This document shows, one piece after another, positions 16,952-27,126 of a stretch of 64,000 bases of DNA. Each line of letters starts with the position of its first letter. The stretch's first letter is position 1. The notes under the pieces are model-generated. The model was given only the letters and a program-made list of their open reading frames with translations, made no database searches and was not told the DNA's origin. Origin of the DNA: Nitrosomonas eutropha (GTDB lineage: Bacteria; Pseudomonadota; Gammaproteobacteria; Burkholderiales; Nitrosomonadaceae); assembly GCF_900116685.1 (NCBI RefSeq), contig NZ_FPBL01000003.1, positions 1-64,000 of the forward strand. The letters run 5' to 3'. The position numbers were made by a program, and so were the translations under genes.

Positions 16952-19612
16952 ATGGATCCACTGGATATCGATCCCCAGGAAACACAAGAATGGCTGGAAG
17001 CTTTGGAAACGGTACTGATTAACGAAGGTACCGAACGCGCTCATTTTCTGCTGGAAAAACTGGTAGAGAAAGCACGTCGCTCCGGCGCCTACCTGCCCTA
17101 CAGCGCCAACACTGCTTACATTAATACCATTCCACCCGGCAGGGAAGAGCGTTCACCCGGTAACCATGCGCTGGAGCATCGCATTCGCTCCTACATTCGC
17201 TGGAATGCAGCGGCAATGGTATTACGCGCCAATCGACACACTAACGTTGGCGGCCATATTGCAAGCTTTGCCTCGGCAGCCACACTCTATGATGTCGGCT
17301 ATAACCATTTCTGGCGCGCTGCCAGTGAGCAGCAAAGCGGCGATCTAATTTATGTACAAGGTCACTCCTCTCCCGGCATTTACGCACGCGCCTTCCTGCT
17401 AGATGAACTGACTCGCGAGCAAATGGATAACTTCCGCCAGGAAGTGGATGACAGCAACAATAGCCTTCCCTCCTATCCTCATCCATGGCTTATGCCGGAT
17501 TTTTGGCAATTCCCTACTGTCTCGATGGGCCTAGGGCCGCTCATGGCGATCTATCAGGCACGTTTCATGAAATACCTTGGCGCACGCGGCCTTGCTAAAA
17601 CCGATGGTCGTAAAGTCTGGGCTTTCATGGGTGATGGTGAAGTAGATGAACCAGAATCTCTGGGTGCAATTTCCCTAGGTGTTCGTGAAAAACTTGATAA
17701 CCTGATTTTCGTCATCAACTGTAATCTGCAGCGCCTTGATGGGCCAGTACGAGGAAACGGCAAAATCATCCAGGAACTGGAAAGTACCTTCCGTGGTGCT
17801 GGCTGGAATGTGATCAAGGTCATCTGGGGCTCTTACTGGGACCCCTTACTGGCAAAAGATACCAAGGGATTACTGCAACAGCGCATGATGGAATGTGTTG
17901 ATGGCGAATATCAGACTTTCAAATCACGTGACGGCGCTTATGTGCGCCAGCATTTCTTCGGCAAATATCCGGAACTGCTGGAGATGGTTGCCAGCATGTC
18001 TGATGATGATATCTGGCGACTAAACCGGGGAGGGCATGATCCTCACAAGGTTTACGCTGCCTACAGTGCAGCAATGAAACACACCGGCCAACCAACCGTG
18101 ATACTGACCAAGACAATCAAAGGTTACGGTATGGGTGAAGCCGGGGAGGCACAAAACATTACTCACCAGCAGAAAAAAATGGGCACGATCTCGTTAAAAG
18201 CATTTCGGGATCGTTTTGGGCTGCCGGTGCCAGATGACAAAATTGACGAGATACCTTATCTAAAATTCGAAGAAGGCTCGCCTGAATACAACTACATGCG
18301 TGAGCGGCAGCAAGCAATGGGAGGCTTTATTCATCACCGCCGCCGTAAAGCTGAAGCATTACAGATTCCACCATTATCTGCGTTTGAGGCATTGCTCAAA
18401 GCCAGTGGTGAAGGGCGCGAGACATCAACGACAATGGCATTTGTGCGCATACTCAATATCTTGGTAAAAGACAAGAATATCGGCAAGCATGTAGTACCTA
18501 TCGTTGCAGATGAATCACGTACATTCGGCATGGAAGGCATGTTCCGGCAGCTGGGTATCTGGTCATCCGTAGGGCAGCTCTACACCCCGGAAGATGCTGA
18601 TCAGTTGATGTATTACAAGGAAGACAGGAACGGACAAATACTGCAGGAAGGAATCAATGAAGCAGGGGCAATGGCATCGTGGATGGCGGCAGCCACTGCC
18701 TACAGCACACACAACGTGCAAATGATCCCGTTCTATATTTTCTATTCGATGTTCGGTTTCCAGCGCGTGGGCGATCTTGCCTGGGCGGCCGGCGATATGC
18801 GCTGTCGTGGCTTCCTGCTGGGCGGCACTGCCGGTCGTACCACGCTGAATGGTGAGGGATTGCAGCATGCGGATGGCCACAGCCACTTGGCTGCTTCCAC
18901 CATCCCAAACTGCATATCCTATGACCCTGCTTTCGCTTACGAGCTTACCGTTATCATTCAGGATGGCCTGCGCCGTATGTACCAGGAACAGGAAGATGTC
19001 TATTACTACATCACTGTAATGAACGAAAATTACTCGCATCCAGAGATGCCCGAAGGTGCCGAGCAAAATATTTTGCAGGGGATGTATCTGCTTCGCGATG
19101 GAAGCAAGAAAAACAAGCTGCACGTGCAATTGCTGGGTTCAGGAACAATTTTACGAGAAGTAATCGCTGCGGCAGATATTCTGGAAAAAGATTACAAAGT
19201 CTCGGCAGACATCTGGAGTGTTACCAGCTTCAATCAGTTACGGAGGGAAGCACTGAGCGTATCGCGCTGGAATCTGCTCCATCCTGACGAGCCAGCCAGG
19301 CTGTCGCATGTGGAAATCTGCCTGAAAGATCGTAAAGGGCCAGTTATTGCCTCGACCGATTACATGAAGATTGTTGCCGACCAGATCCGGGAGTTCATCC
19401 CGAACCGCTACCGTGTACTGGGCACAGATGGATTCGGTCGTTCGGATACACGCGAAAAACTGAGGCACTTCTTTGAAGTGGATCGCCATTATGTCGTGGT
19501 CGCAGCGCTTAAGGCATTGGCAGATGAAGGAAAAATTCCAGCATCAGAAGTGACCAAAGCGATCCAGGCCTTTGCAATTGATCCGGAAAAACCTGAGCCG
19601 ATCAAAGTCTAG
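16952..19612 (+). CDS. aceE: Pyruvate dehydrogenase E1 component (homodimeric)
   Basis: Thiamine-diphosphate enzyme that decarboxylates pyruvate and acetylates the E2 lipoyl arm. The ThDP motif starts at GDGEVDEPESLGAI and ends at NCNLQRLDGPVRGNGKI. Length (886 residues) and the ending match the homodimeric AceE family. A GGGAG ribosome site precedes the ATG. aceF follows 74 bases downstream; the E3 partner lpdA lies apart at 45.4 kb. Confidence 0.97.
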   Translation: MDPLDIDPQETQEWLEALETVLINEGTERAHFLLEKLVEKARRSGAYLPYSANTAYINTIPPGREERSPGNHALEHRIRSYIRWNAAAMVLRANRHTNVGGHIASFASAATLYDVGYNHFWRAASEQQSGDLIYVQGHSSPGIYARAFLLDELTREQMDNFRQEVDDSNNSLPSYPHPWLMPDFWQFPTVSMGLGPLMAIYQARFMKYLGARGLAKTDGRKVWAFMGDGEVDEPESLGAISLGVREKLDNLIFVINCNLQRLDGPVRGNGKIIQELESTFRGAGWNVIKVIWGSYWDPLLAKDTKGLLQQRMMECVDGEYQTFKSRDGAYVRQHFFGKYPELLEMVASMSDDDIWRLNRGGHDPHKVYAAYSAAMKHTGQPTVILTKTIKGYGMGEAGEAQNITHQQKKMGTISLKAFRDRFGLPVPDDKIDEIPYLKFEEGSPEYNYMRERQQAMGGFIHHRRRKAEALQIPPLSAFEALLKASGEGRETSTTMAFVRILNILVKDKNIGKHVVPIVADESRTFGMEGMFRQLGIWSSVGQLYTPEDADQLMYYKEDRNGQILQEGINEAGAMASWMAAATAYSTHNVQMIPFYIFYSMFGFQRVGDLAWAAGDMRCRGFLLGGTAGRTTLNGEGLQHADGHSHLAASTIPNCISYDPAFAYELTVIIQDGLRRMYQEQEDVYYYITVMNENYSHPEMPEGAEQNILQGMYLLRDGSKKNKLHVQLLGSGTILREVIAAADILEKDYKVSADIWSVTSFNQLRREALSVSRWNLLHPDEPARLSHVEICLKDRKGPVIASTDYMKIVADQIREFIPNRYRVLGTDGFGRSDTREKLRHFFEVDRHYVVVAALKALADEGKIPASEVTKAIQAFAIDPEKPEPIKV

Positions 19613-19686
19613 ATCCGTTTACAGCTGATGGAATAATTCTGTCTCATCCTGACGATATTTATAGCAGCGAGAATCAAGGAGTACAA

Positions 19687-21039
19687 GTGGCTGAAGTCAA
19701 GAAAGTTCTGGTCCCGGATATCGGGAGTTTTGAAGATATTCCGGTCATCGAAATTATGGTCAAGCCTGGCGATAACGTACAGGCTGAAGATCCTTTGATT
19801 GTGCTGGAATCGGATAAGGCTACGGTTGAAGTGCCTTCGCCCTACTCTGGAACGATTAGGGAAATCATACTCCAGATAGGCGCCAAGGTCTCCAAGGATT
19901 CAGAAATCCTGACCATGGAAGTAATATCTGTCGCAAAAGATGAGGAAAAGACACCTGAATCCCAGCCATCTGGATCTCCATCCGAGCCACAACCTGTACA
20001 AACAGGGATGGCCAAATTAAATCAGCCTGAAGCCACACCAGTGGTCAAATCTGCATCTACCACAGCAGCAAAACCAGTGGCCCCTCCGTCTTTATTACCG
20101 AAACTTGATCAGGAAGTCGGACAGCATGGCAAGATAATACCTCACGCAAGCCCCTCGGTCAGACGATTTTCCCGGGAATTGGGAGTAGATCTGAACAGAG
20201 TGGTTGGAACCGGCCCTAAGTTGCGTATTCTCAAGGAAGATGTACAGGCTTTCGTGAAACAGGTACTGGCTGGTGAGCATAGTACCGGAAGCTCACTCAA
20301 CCTGCTGCCCTGGCCACACGTAGATTTTGCAAAATTCGGGCCAATCGAACTGAAATCACTATCGCGTATCCGGCAAATTTCAGGCGCTAATCTTCATCGT
20401 AACTGGGCCATGATTCCGCATGTCACACAATTTGATGAAGCAGATATTACCGACCTGGAAGCACTCAGAAAAACGCATAACGAAACCCGGAAAAATGACG
20501 GTACCAAACTGACCATACTAGCTTTTCTTATCAAGGCAGTTACAGCGGCTCTGAAAAAATTTCCAGAATTTAATGCCTCTCTGGACAACAGCACAGCGGA
20601 GAGTCAACTCATCATCAAGCATTATTATCATTTGGGGTTTGCGGTTGATACGCCTAACGGACTGGTGGTTCCAGTTATTCGGGACGCTGACCAGAAGGGA
20701 GTAATCAGTATCGCCAAAGAACTTGCCAGGTTATCCTCACTTGCTCGTGAAGGAAAATTAATGCCCAATGACATGCAAGGGGCAAGCTTTACCATATCAA
20801 GCCTGGGAGGTATCGGTGGAACTGGATTCACACCCATTATCAATGCACCGGAAGTTGCCATTCTGGGAATTTCCCGTGCAAGTCTGCAACCGGTTTATCA
20901 GAATGAAAAATTTGTTCCGCGCTTAATGCTCCCGCTCTCACTATCCTATGACCACCGGGTGGTTGATGGTGCAGCAGCCGCACGTTTCACTGCACACCTG
21001 GCCAGCATCCTGACCGATATGCGACTTGCACTATTCTGA
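19687..21039 (+). CDS. aceF: Dihydrolipoamide acetyltransferase (pyruvate dehydrogenase E2)
   Basis: Core of the pyruvate dehydrogenase complex. A single lipoyl domain carries the lipoylated Lys in LESDKATVEVPSP (about residue 43). An Ala/Pro linker, the E1/E3-binding domain (HASPSVRRFSRELGVDLNRV) and the acetyltransferase domain ending in SYDHRVVDGAAAARF follow. Starts with GTG after an AAGGAG site. At 450 residues it is shorter than enterobacterial E2 because there is one lipoyl domain, not three. Confidence 0.96.
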   Translation: MAEVKKVLVPDIGSFEDIPVIEIMVKPGDNVQAEDPLIVLESDKATVEVPSPYSGTIREIILQIGAKVSKDSEILTMEVISVAKDEEKTPESQPSGSPSEPQPVQTGMAKLNQPEATPVVKSASTTAAKPVAPPSLLPKLDQEVGQHGKIIPHASPSVRRFSRELGVDLNRVVGTGPKLRILKEDVQAFVKQVLAGEHSTGSSLNLLPWPHVDFAKFGPIELKSLSRIRQISGANLHRNWAMIPHVTQFDEADITDLEALRKTHNETRKNDGTKLTILAFLIKAVTAALKKFPEFNASLDNSTAESQLIIKHYYHLGFAVDTPNGLVVPVIRDADQKGVISIAKELARLSSLAREGKLMPNDMQGASFTISSLGGIGGTGFTPIINAPEVAILGISRASLQPVYQNEKFVPRLMLPLSLSYDHRVVDGAAAARFTAHLASILTDMRLALF

Positions 21040-21053
21040 GTTACGCGACCAAC

Positions 21054-21071
21054 CGGGCATCGCAGTGCCCG
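21054..21071 (+). terminator. Hairpin after aceF
   Basis: CGGGCA-tcgcag-TGCCCG, a perfect 6-bp stem 15 bases after the aceF stop. No strong T run follows, so it may be a weak terminator or an mRNA-end stabiliser before nadD. Confidence 0.4.
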
Positions 21072-21090
21072 ATTACCTATTTACCGGCAA

Positions 21091-21786
21091 ATGGCCGAAG
21101 CAACAGCATACTCACTCATCGGAATTTATGGCGGAACGTTTGATCCCATTCATTATGGGCATCTGAGAATAGCCGAAGAATTGACAGAGATTTTACGACT
21201 AAACCACCTGTTCTTTTTACCAGCAGGCCAGCCCCGATTGCGCGACACCCCCGTTGTAACCGGAGCACATCGCGTTACCATGCTGCATGCAGCCATTCGT
21301 GGAAATGCTATGTTTTCAGTGGATGATCGTGAAATCAGGCGCTCTGGTGAAACCTACAGCGTTGAATCACTGCAAGAAATCCGACAGGAATACCAAGCGA
21401 AATACAAAGCAGGCAAGCATATTGCACTTTGTTTCATTATTGGGGTCGACGCCTTTATCAGGCTGCCACACTGGTACCGTTGGTGTGAATTATTTGAATT
21501 GTGTCATCTTGTTATTGTCAATCGACCCGGATCAGCTCTGATCAACAATTTATCCGATCTGCCCGATGAATTGAAAGCTGCTTGCCAGACTCGCCAGGCA
21601 GCTACGATCGAAGAGTTAAAAAATTCGCACTGTGGCCGCATTTTTACTACCTCCACAACCTTACTGGATATTTCATCCACCAAGATTAGAAGCATCATTG
21701 CTTCAGGAAAAAGTGTACGCTATCTGCTGCCCGAAGCGGTACTCGACTATATTGACAAGCATAATTTTTATGCCGGAGAAAAATGA
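21091..21786 (+). CDS. nadD: Nicotinate-nucleotide adenylyltransferase
   Basis: Adenylates nicotinate mononucleotide in NAD synthesis. It carries the nucleotidyltransferase motif GGTFDPIHYGHL near the N terminus and the C-terminal ISSTKIRSII motif. 231 residues. Its stop overlaps the rsfS start (ATGA), the usual nadD-rsfS-rlmH order. Confidence 0.96.
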   Translation: MAEATAYSLIGIYGGTFDPIHYGHLRIAEELTEILRLNHLFFLPAGQPRLRDTPVVTGAHRVTMLHAAIRGNAMFSVDDREIRRSGETYSVESLQEIRQEYQAKYKAGKHIALCFIIGVDAFIRLPHWYRWCELFELCHLVIVNRPGSALINNLSDLPDELKAACQTRQAATIEELKNSHCGRIFTTSTTLLDISSTKIRSIIASGKSVRYLLPEAVLDYIDKHNFYAGEK

Positions 21787-22148
21787 AATTACCTGACGAA
21801 CAACTTGAAACAGTCATAATGGCCCTGGAAGACCTCAAGGCCAGCGATATCCGTGTAATAGACGTCAGTAAGCTGACTCCGTTATTCAACACCATGGTCA
21901 TAGCCAGCGCCGATTCCACACGTCAGACCAAGGCACTGGCAGGCCATGTACAAGAAAAGGTAAAAGCAACTGGAAGGATCGTTTACGGAATGGAAGGCGA
22001 ACAAACAGGAGAATGGATGCTGGTTGACCTGGGCGATATCATTGTTCATATCATGCAACCCGCCATGCGTAGTTACTATGATCTGGAAGGACTCTGGGCA
22101 GAATCATCCTGGCAGTCACCACAGGAAAATGCCACTGTATATGGTTAA
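21783..22148 (+). CDS. rsfS: Ribosomal silencing factor RsfS
   Basis: Binds ribosomal protein L14 and blocks subunit joining when nutrients are low. The family pattern is visible: DIRVIDVSKLTPLFNTMVIA and GEWMLVDLGDIIVHIM. 121 residues, full length, translationally coupled to nadD by a four-base overlap. Confidence 0.95.
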   Translation: MKLPDEQLETVIMALEDLKASDIRVIDVSKLTPLFNTMVIASADSTRQTKALAGHVQEKVKATGRIVYGMEGEQTGEWMLVDLGDIIVHIMQPAMRSYYDLEGLWAESSWQSPQENATVYG

Positions 22149-22239
22149 CTCCTGGCTGCAACAATTGGTTTCAAAATAACACGGCTACTTCCTAAACCAG
22201 TTCATTCCTATAAATTTTGCACGCTCATTATTCTGAATC

Positions 22240-22707
22240 ATGAAGTTCCATATCCTGGCAGTTGGCAACAAAATGCCGGACTGGATTAAAAAAGGATACG
22301 CAGAATACAGCCAGCGCATGCCCAAAGAAGCTGAAATACAGCTGGTGGAAATAAAACCGGAAAAACGGGTTGGCAAAAAGACTGAACAACTATTGCAGGC
22401 CGAAAGTGAACGTATCCGTATCGCTTTACCACTTGGGTGTCATATTGTTGTTCTGGATGAATCAGGCAAGCAGACCGCTACTGTCAGGCTGGCTGAACTG
22501 ATGACCAACTGGATGGAATCTGGCCGGGACGTAACGTTCATTATTGGTGGAGCAGATGGATTGCACCAGGATATTAAGCAAATAGCTCACGAAAAGCTGG
22601 CGCTTTCTGCTATGACATTACCGCACGGGCTGGCGAGAGTATTACTGGCAGAACAACTTTACCGGGCATTTTCTATCACCCGGAATCACCCCTACCACCG
22701 TGCATAA
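22240..22707 (+). CDS. rlmH: 23S rRNA pseudouridine-1915 N3-methyltransferase RlmH
   Basis: SPOUT-class methyltransferase acting on helix 69 of 23S rRNA. The trefoil-knot AdoMet site is seen in FIIGGADGL and the conserved C terminus is [20 protein letters not shown]. Exactly the family length (155 residues). Follows rsfS after 91 bases. Confidence 0.96.
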   Translation: MKFHILAVGNKMPDWIKKGYAEYSQRMPKEAEIQLVEIKPEKRVGKKTEQLLQAESERIRIALPLGCHIVVLDESGKQTATVRLAELMTNWMESGRDVTFIIGGADGLHQDIKQIAHEKLALSAMTLPHGLARVLLAEQLYRAFSITRNHPYHRA

Positions 22708-22787
22708 TTTGCAATCCTGCTGTAGAGTTTCAGCTACAGGTGCACAATATTTGCTTATGGAAACATACCTTAAGGTTTGATCCGGGA

Positions 22788-23411
22788 ATGATTACTACAG
22801 CTGGCAGTTATATTTATCTGGTATCACGCAGCGCTCGCAGACGCAATCTGCTCAAGCAGATTGGCATCAGGCACACCATATTGCTCATGCGGGAAACCTT
22901 ATCCCGCCCGGTTGACGTGGATGAAACACCTGCTCCAGAAGAATCTCCAGCCGATTATGTCTACAGAATTACCCATACTAAAGCAGAAGCCGGCTGGCTA
23001 CGTCTGAAACAGCGGGGCCTGCCTGTTTTACCTGTACTGGCCGCAGATACCATTGTTGTGCTGGATGGCCGTATCCTGGGAAAGCCAAAAGATACTGGGC
23101 ATGCGGAGGAAATGTTGCGCGCACTCTCTGGGCAGGAACACCAGGTGCATACAGCAGTCGGGCTGGCATTCCAGGGACAGATTAGGCTGCGCTTATCAAC
23201 AACAATGGTTCGATTCCGGGATATCAGCCAGCACGAAATCCGGACCTATATAGCCAGCGGTGAACCACATGAAAAAGCAGGCGCCTACGCCATTCAGGGA
23301 AAAGCAGCTGCTTTCATTATCAACATCAGCGGGAGTTATAGTGGTGTAGTCGGATTGCCACTATTTGAAACCTCCCAGCTACTGGAAGAAACAGGAATCC
23401 CCATTTTCTGA
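22788..23411 (+). CDS. maf: Maf-family nucleoside triphosphate pyrophosphatase
   Basis: House-cleaning pyrophosphatase, probably for dTTP/UTP. The N-terminal SRSARRRNLL replaces the usual S-x-SPRR motif; AADTIVVLDGRILGKPKD and the later GAYAIQGKAAAFI are conserved. The ATG at 22788 puts YIYLVSRSARR at the N terminus as in the family (207 residues); a GTG at 22740 would add 16 atypical residues. Confidence 0.9.
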   Translation: MITTAGSYIYLVSRSARRRNLLKQIGIRHTILLMRETLSRPVDVDETPAPEESPADYVYRITHTKAEAGWLRLKQRGLPVLPVLAADTIVVLDGRILGKPKDTGHAEEMLRALSGQEHQVHTAVGLAFQGQIRLRLSTTMVRFRDISQHEIRTYIASGEPHEKAGAYAIQGKAAAFIINISGSYSGVVGLPLFETSQLLEETGIPIF

Positions 23412-23443
23412 ACAAGTACAAATATAATCGGATCCCAGTTTAT

Positions 23444-24895
23444 ATGAGCAGCGAGATTCTCATTAATGTCACGCCGCAAGAAACGCGTGTTGCCATCATA
23501 GAACAAGGAATCACACAGGAGCTGCACATTGAACGCACCAGCAGCCGTGGCATCGTAGGCAATATTTATAATGGGCGCGTCAGCCGTGTGTTGCCTGGTA
23601 TGCAGTCAGCTTTTATTGATATTGGTCTTGAACGGGCAGCTTTCCTGCATGTGGCAGATATCCATGAATCCGGCCAGACCGAGCACAACAAGCCGATAGA
23701 GCAACTCCTGTCTGAGGGCAGCAACATTCTCGTACAGGTCGTCAAAGATGCAATCGGCGTGAAAGGTGCCAGGCTCTCCACCCAGGTCAGTCTTGCTGGA
23801 CGTTTGCTGGTCTATTTACCGCAAGAATCCTACATTGGTGTATCTCAGCGCATCGAAGACAACAATGAGCGCGAATCGTTACGCCAGAAATTACAGAGCA
23901 TTCTGCCAGCCGATTCTTCCGGCGGCTATATTATCCGAACCATGGCCGAAACCGCTGATGAACCAGAATTACAGGCTGATATCGATTATCTTCACAAACT
24001 CTGGCAGGACATCCAGAAAAAATCATTAACCATTTCTCCGCCTTCCCTGCTTTATCAGGATCTGGATCTGAGCCATCGTGTATTGCGCGATTTTGTCAAT
24101 GCCGATACCTACCGGGTTCGGGTAGATTCACGCGAAACTTACCAGAAGCTGACCACCTTCGCCCAAGAATACATGATGAGTGATGTGGAAAAAATCAGTC
24201 ACTATACCGGAGAGCGACCATTATTCGATTTATACGGGGTTGAGCAGGAAATCGAAAAATCACTGGCCAGACGTGTTGATCTGAAATCCGGTGGATATGT
24301 AATTATCGACCAGACCGAGGCGCTGACCACCATGGATGTCAACACCGGCGGCTTTGTCGGGGTACGAAATTTTGATGACACCATATTCAAAACCAACCTC
24401 GAAGCTGCCCAGGTAATTGCACGACAACTGCGATTGCGTAATCTGGGCGGCATCATTATCATCGATTTTATCGACATGGATCGTGAAGAACACCGGGCTG
24501 CAGTTCTGGCTGAATTTAATAAAGCCTTGCAAAAGGATCGAACCAAAATGACTGTCAACGACTTCACCGCGCTAGGGCTGATCGAGATGACCCGTAAACG
24601 CACACGTGAAAGCCTGGCGCAAATTCTTTGCGAAACCTGCCCAACTTGCCAGGGACGCGGAGAAATCCGGACAGCACAAACAATCTGCTATGAAATTCTG
24701 CGTGAATTGTTACGGGAATCTCGGCAGTTCAACGCCAAAGAATATCGTATTCTGGCCTCACAACAAGTAATCGATCTCTTTCTGGATGAAGAATCCCAGA
24801 GCCTCGCCCAACTGGGTGATTTCATTGCCAAACCCATAGGCCTGCAGGTAGGTACTACTTATACGCAAGAACAGTACGACGTTATCCTTATTTAA
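23444..24895 (+). CDS. rng: Ribonuclease G
   Basis: Endoribonuclease for 16S rRNA 5' maturation and mRNA decay. An S1-like domain with GRVSRVLPGMQSAFIDIG is followed by the catalytic region containing TTMDVNTGGFVG, and the zinc-link CPTCQGRG near the C terminus tetramerises RNase E/G proteins. At 483 residues without a long disordered tail it is RNase G and not RNase E. Follows maf by 32 bases. Confidence 0.95.
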   Translation: MSSEILINVTPQETRVAIIEQGITQELHIERTSSRGIVGNIYNGRVSRVLPGMQSAFIDIGLERAAFLHVADIHESGQTEHNKPIEQLLSEGSNILVQVVKDAIGVKGARLSTQVSLAGRLLVYLPQESYIGVSQRIEDNNERESLRQKLQSILPADSSGGYIIRTMAETADEPELQADIDYLHKLWQDIQKKSLTISPPSLLYQDLDLSHRVLRDFVNADTYRVRVDSRETYQKLTTFAQEYMMSDVEKISHYTGERPLFDLYGVEQEIEKSLARRVDLKSGGYVIIDQTEALTTMDVNTGGFVGVRNFDDTIFKTNLEAAQVIARQLRLRNLGGIIIIDFIDMDREEHRAAVLAEFNKALQKDRTKMTVNDFTALGLIEMTRKRTRESLAQILCETCPTCQGRGEIRTAQTICYEILRELLRESRQFNAKEYRILASQQVIDLFLDEESQSLAQLGDFIAKPIGLQVGTTYTQEQYDVILI

Positions 24896-24904
24896 CCCTT
24901 CTCC

Positions 24905-24921
24905 TGCGACAATATGTCGCA
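24905..24921 (+). terminator. Hairpin after rng
   Basis: TGCGACA-ata-TGTCGCA, a perfect 7-bp stem beginning 10 bases after the rng stop. It lacks a clear T tract, so intrinsic termination is uncertain. It separates the housekeeping run from the Fur-boxed tonB unit. Confidence 0.45.
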
Positions 24922-24972
24922 TTGCAACCGGCACTAGGCTGGTCTAAAATTTTTAAACAAGGCGATGAGGAT

Positions 24973-24991
24973 ATTGATAATCGTTATCAAT
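24973..24991. promoter_or_regulatory. Fur box upstream of tonB-exbB-exbD
   Basis: ATTGATAAT-C-GTTATCAAT is a 9-1-9 inverted repeat with a single mismatch and closely matches the Fur consensus built on GATAAT repeats. It lies 119 bases before tonB, where iron-bound Fur would repress the TonB energy-transducing operon. Confidence 0.75.
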
Positions 24992-25110
24992 TCTGATAGC
25001 ATCCTAAATCAATATATAAGCATGTTCAGCTTGGCTAACTTAGGTGTTTTAGTTTTCGTAACTCCAAACAGTTAACTCTAAAATCGCGTCAACAAAAAAA
25101 CATACACAGT

Positions 25111-25833
25111 ATGGCTAAAATACATCATAAACCGGTTCTTACCGGTATATCTCTCATCAGCTTCCTGGTAGTGATCGCAGCACATGCTGCCGTACTTTAT
25201 GGCATGTGGCAATATCGCTTCAGCGCCACGGCTCCAGAAACGATTACGCTTTACGCGCAATTCATTGCGCCACCTGAAAAGCAGGAAGAAGTTGCCGAAG
25301 CGCCCAAAGCGGAGCTGAAAGCAGAACACATGCCTCCTCAGATAAAGCCCAAGCCACCAGTCAGGAAAGTACAACTCCAACCTAAACACCATCTGGTAGC
25401 CAAAGCACCTGCTGTTACCCAGCAGGAAAAGATTGTACCCGAACCACCCATTGAAGAACACAAACCAGAGCCAGAACCGGAAAAGAAAATCGTCAATGAA
25501 ACAGTAGCTGCAGCCAAACCTGCACAGATGCCAGCAGGCCCGGTTACCCTGTCTTCCGAACTGTCTGTATCCTGCCCTGATCTAGCCAGCCCTGCCTACC
25601 CTGCCCTATCCCGTCGCCTGGGTGAGGAAGGTAAGCTGCTACTCCAGGTAAAACTGGATGAAACAGGTCGTATAAGCAGCGCCAAAGTTGTCGAAAGCAG
25701 CGGATATTCAAGACTGGACAATGCCGCTCTGTCTGCTGTCAAAACCTGGCGTTGCCGGCCGGCAACGCGCGGTGGACAAGCAGTACCGGCAATTGCCCTG
25801 CAGCCTTTTAATTTTGTCATCGAAGGAAGTTAA
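25111..25833 (+). CDS. tonB: Energy transducer TonB
   Basis: Transmits proton-motive-force energy from ExbB/ExbD to outer-membrane siderophore receptors. An N-terminal membrane anchor is followed by a long Pro/Lys/Glu-rich periplasm-spanning region (about residues 50-145). The C-terminal TonB domain reads YPALSRRLGEEGKLLLQVKL to VKTWRCRPATRGG. 240 residues. Three bases separate it from exbB. Confidence 0.94.
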   Translation: MAKIHHKPVLTGISLISFLVVIAAHAAVLYGMWQYRFSATAPETITLYAQFIAPPEKQEEVAEAPKAELKAEHMPPQIKPKPPVRKVQLQPKHHLVAKAPAVTQQEKIVPEPPIEEHKPEPEPEKKIVNETVAAAKPAQMPAGPVTLSSELSVSCPDLASPAYPALSRRLGEEGKLLLQVKLDETGRISSAKVVESSGYSRLDNAALSAVKTWRCRPATRGGQAVPAIALQPFNFVIEGS

Positions 25834-25836
25834 TAG

Positions 25837-26631
25837 ATGGAAAAAACATTGGGGTTTTCTAATTTTCTGACACAGGTTGACCCTGTTGGAATGAGTGTAC
25901 TGATACTTCTGCTCGCCTTGTCAGTGGCAAGCTGGTACTTGATTGTGACCAAAAGTATTAGCAATATGATTGCCTCTCGCCGCGCAAAAGTTTTTCTCAA
26001 GCATTTCTGGCATATTGATTCTGTACCCCAGCTTAAAGCAGAGATTAGCGCGATGACTGATAGACATGCGTTTGTTCAGTTGGCTAAAACAGCATTGACC
26101 GCCACTGCAGATTCACAAAAGCACGGACTGGAGAAACTGGCAACAGCCGGTGGTACAAACGAGCTACTCACCCGTTCGCTGCGCAATAGTCTGGATCAGG
26201 AAGCGGCCCGTATTGAATACGGTCTCACCATCATTGCTTCAGCAGGCTCTTCTGCACCCTATATTGGATTGTTCGGCACAGTCTGGGGCATTTATCATGC
26301 CCTGATCCAGATTGGCCTCTCCGGTCAGGGTACGCTGGATAAAGTGGCTGGTCCGGTGGGTGAAGCATTGATCATGACAGCCTTGGGCCTGGCGGTTGCC
26401 ATACCTGCTGTACTGGCCTACAACGCCTTCATACGCCGCAACCGCCTGTGGATGGCTCAACTGGATGATTTCGCTCATGACCTCTACACCATCATGACAA
26501 CAGGCAGCAAGTCCAGCGAAGAAAATAATCAAAAAACACCTCAGAAAGAAACATCAACCATCTCGCAGCATACCCGGGTAGCAGAACCAGCTAATCTATC
26601 AGCAGAAGTTATCAGCGGAGAGGGGCACTAA
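25837..26631 (+). CDS. exbB: Biopolymer transport protein ExbB
   Basis: Proton-channel component of the Ton motor. It belongs to the MotA/TolQ/ExbB family, with three membrane helices and the signature GTVWGIYHALIQIG followed by GPVGEALIMTALGLAVAIPAV. The C-terminal 40 residues are polar. Its stop overlaps the exbD start by one base (TAATG). Confidence 0.95.
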   Translation: MEKTLGFSNFLTQVDPVGMSVLILLLALSVASWYLIVTKSISNMIASRRAKVFLKHFWHIDSVPQLKAEISAMTDRHAFVQLAKTALTATADSQKHGLEKLATAGGTNELLTRSLRNSLDQEAARIEYGLTIIASAGSSAPYIGLFGTVWGIYHALIQIGLSGQGTLDKVAGPVGEALIMTALGLAVAIPAVLAYNAFIRRNRLWMAQLDDFAHDLYTIMTTGSKSSEENNQKTPQKETSTISQHTRVAEPANLSAEVISGEGH

Positions 26632-27056
26632 TGGCTTTCGGTGATTCAACCCGTTATCAGAGCAAGACGGCCATGACTGAAATCAACGTAGTACCGTTAG
26701 TGGACGTAATGCTGGTATTGCTGATTATTTTCATGATTACAGCCCCCTTGCTGACACACTCAGTCAAGGTTGATTTACCCAAGGCATCTAGCACCCCCAA
26801 TCAAACCCAGCCGGAGCATATCGAATTTGCCATACATGCAGATGGCAGTTTTTACTGGGGCGGAGAACCTGTTACGCTGGATCAGCTACCTGCACGCTTT
26901 GCCGAGGCGGTTGCACAATCCGATAAAACCGAGTTACATATTCGTGCTGACCGTGACACGCATTATGAATTGGTAGCCAAGGTCATGAGTATTGCTGCCA
27001 CCGCAGGGTTGGCACGTATTGGTTTTGTGACTGACCCAACCGAGAAACAACCCTGA
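26631..27056 (+). CDS. exbD: Biopolymer transport protein ExbD
   Basis: Partner of ExbB. It has one N-terminal transmembrane helix with the essential membrane Asp (NVVPLVDVMLVLLIIFMI) and a periplasmic ExbD/TolR domain. 141 residues. Last gene of the putative Fur-regulated operon; convergent with rlmB. Confidence 0.95.
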   Translation: MAFGDSTRYQSKTAMTEINVVPLVDVMLVLLIIFMITAPLLTHSVKVDLPKASSTPNQTQPEHIEFAIHADGSFYWGGEPVTLDQLPARFAEAVAQSDKTELHIRADRDTHYELVAKVMSIAATAGLARIGFVTDPTEKQP

Positions 27057-27126
27057 CAGGGACTGGGCTCATCCACAATCTGGTCGTATCTCCAGCTACC
27101 ATTCCTCAAACCACCACTCCCTCGGT

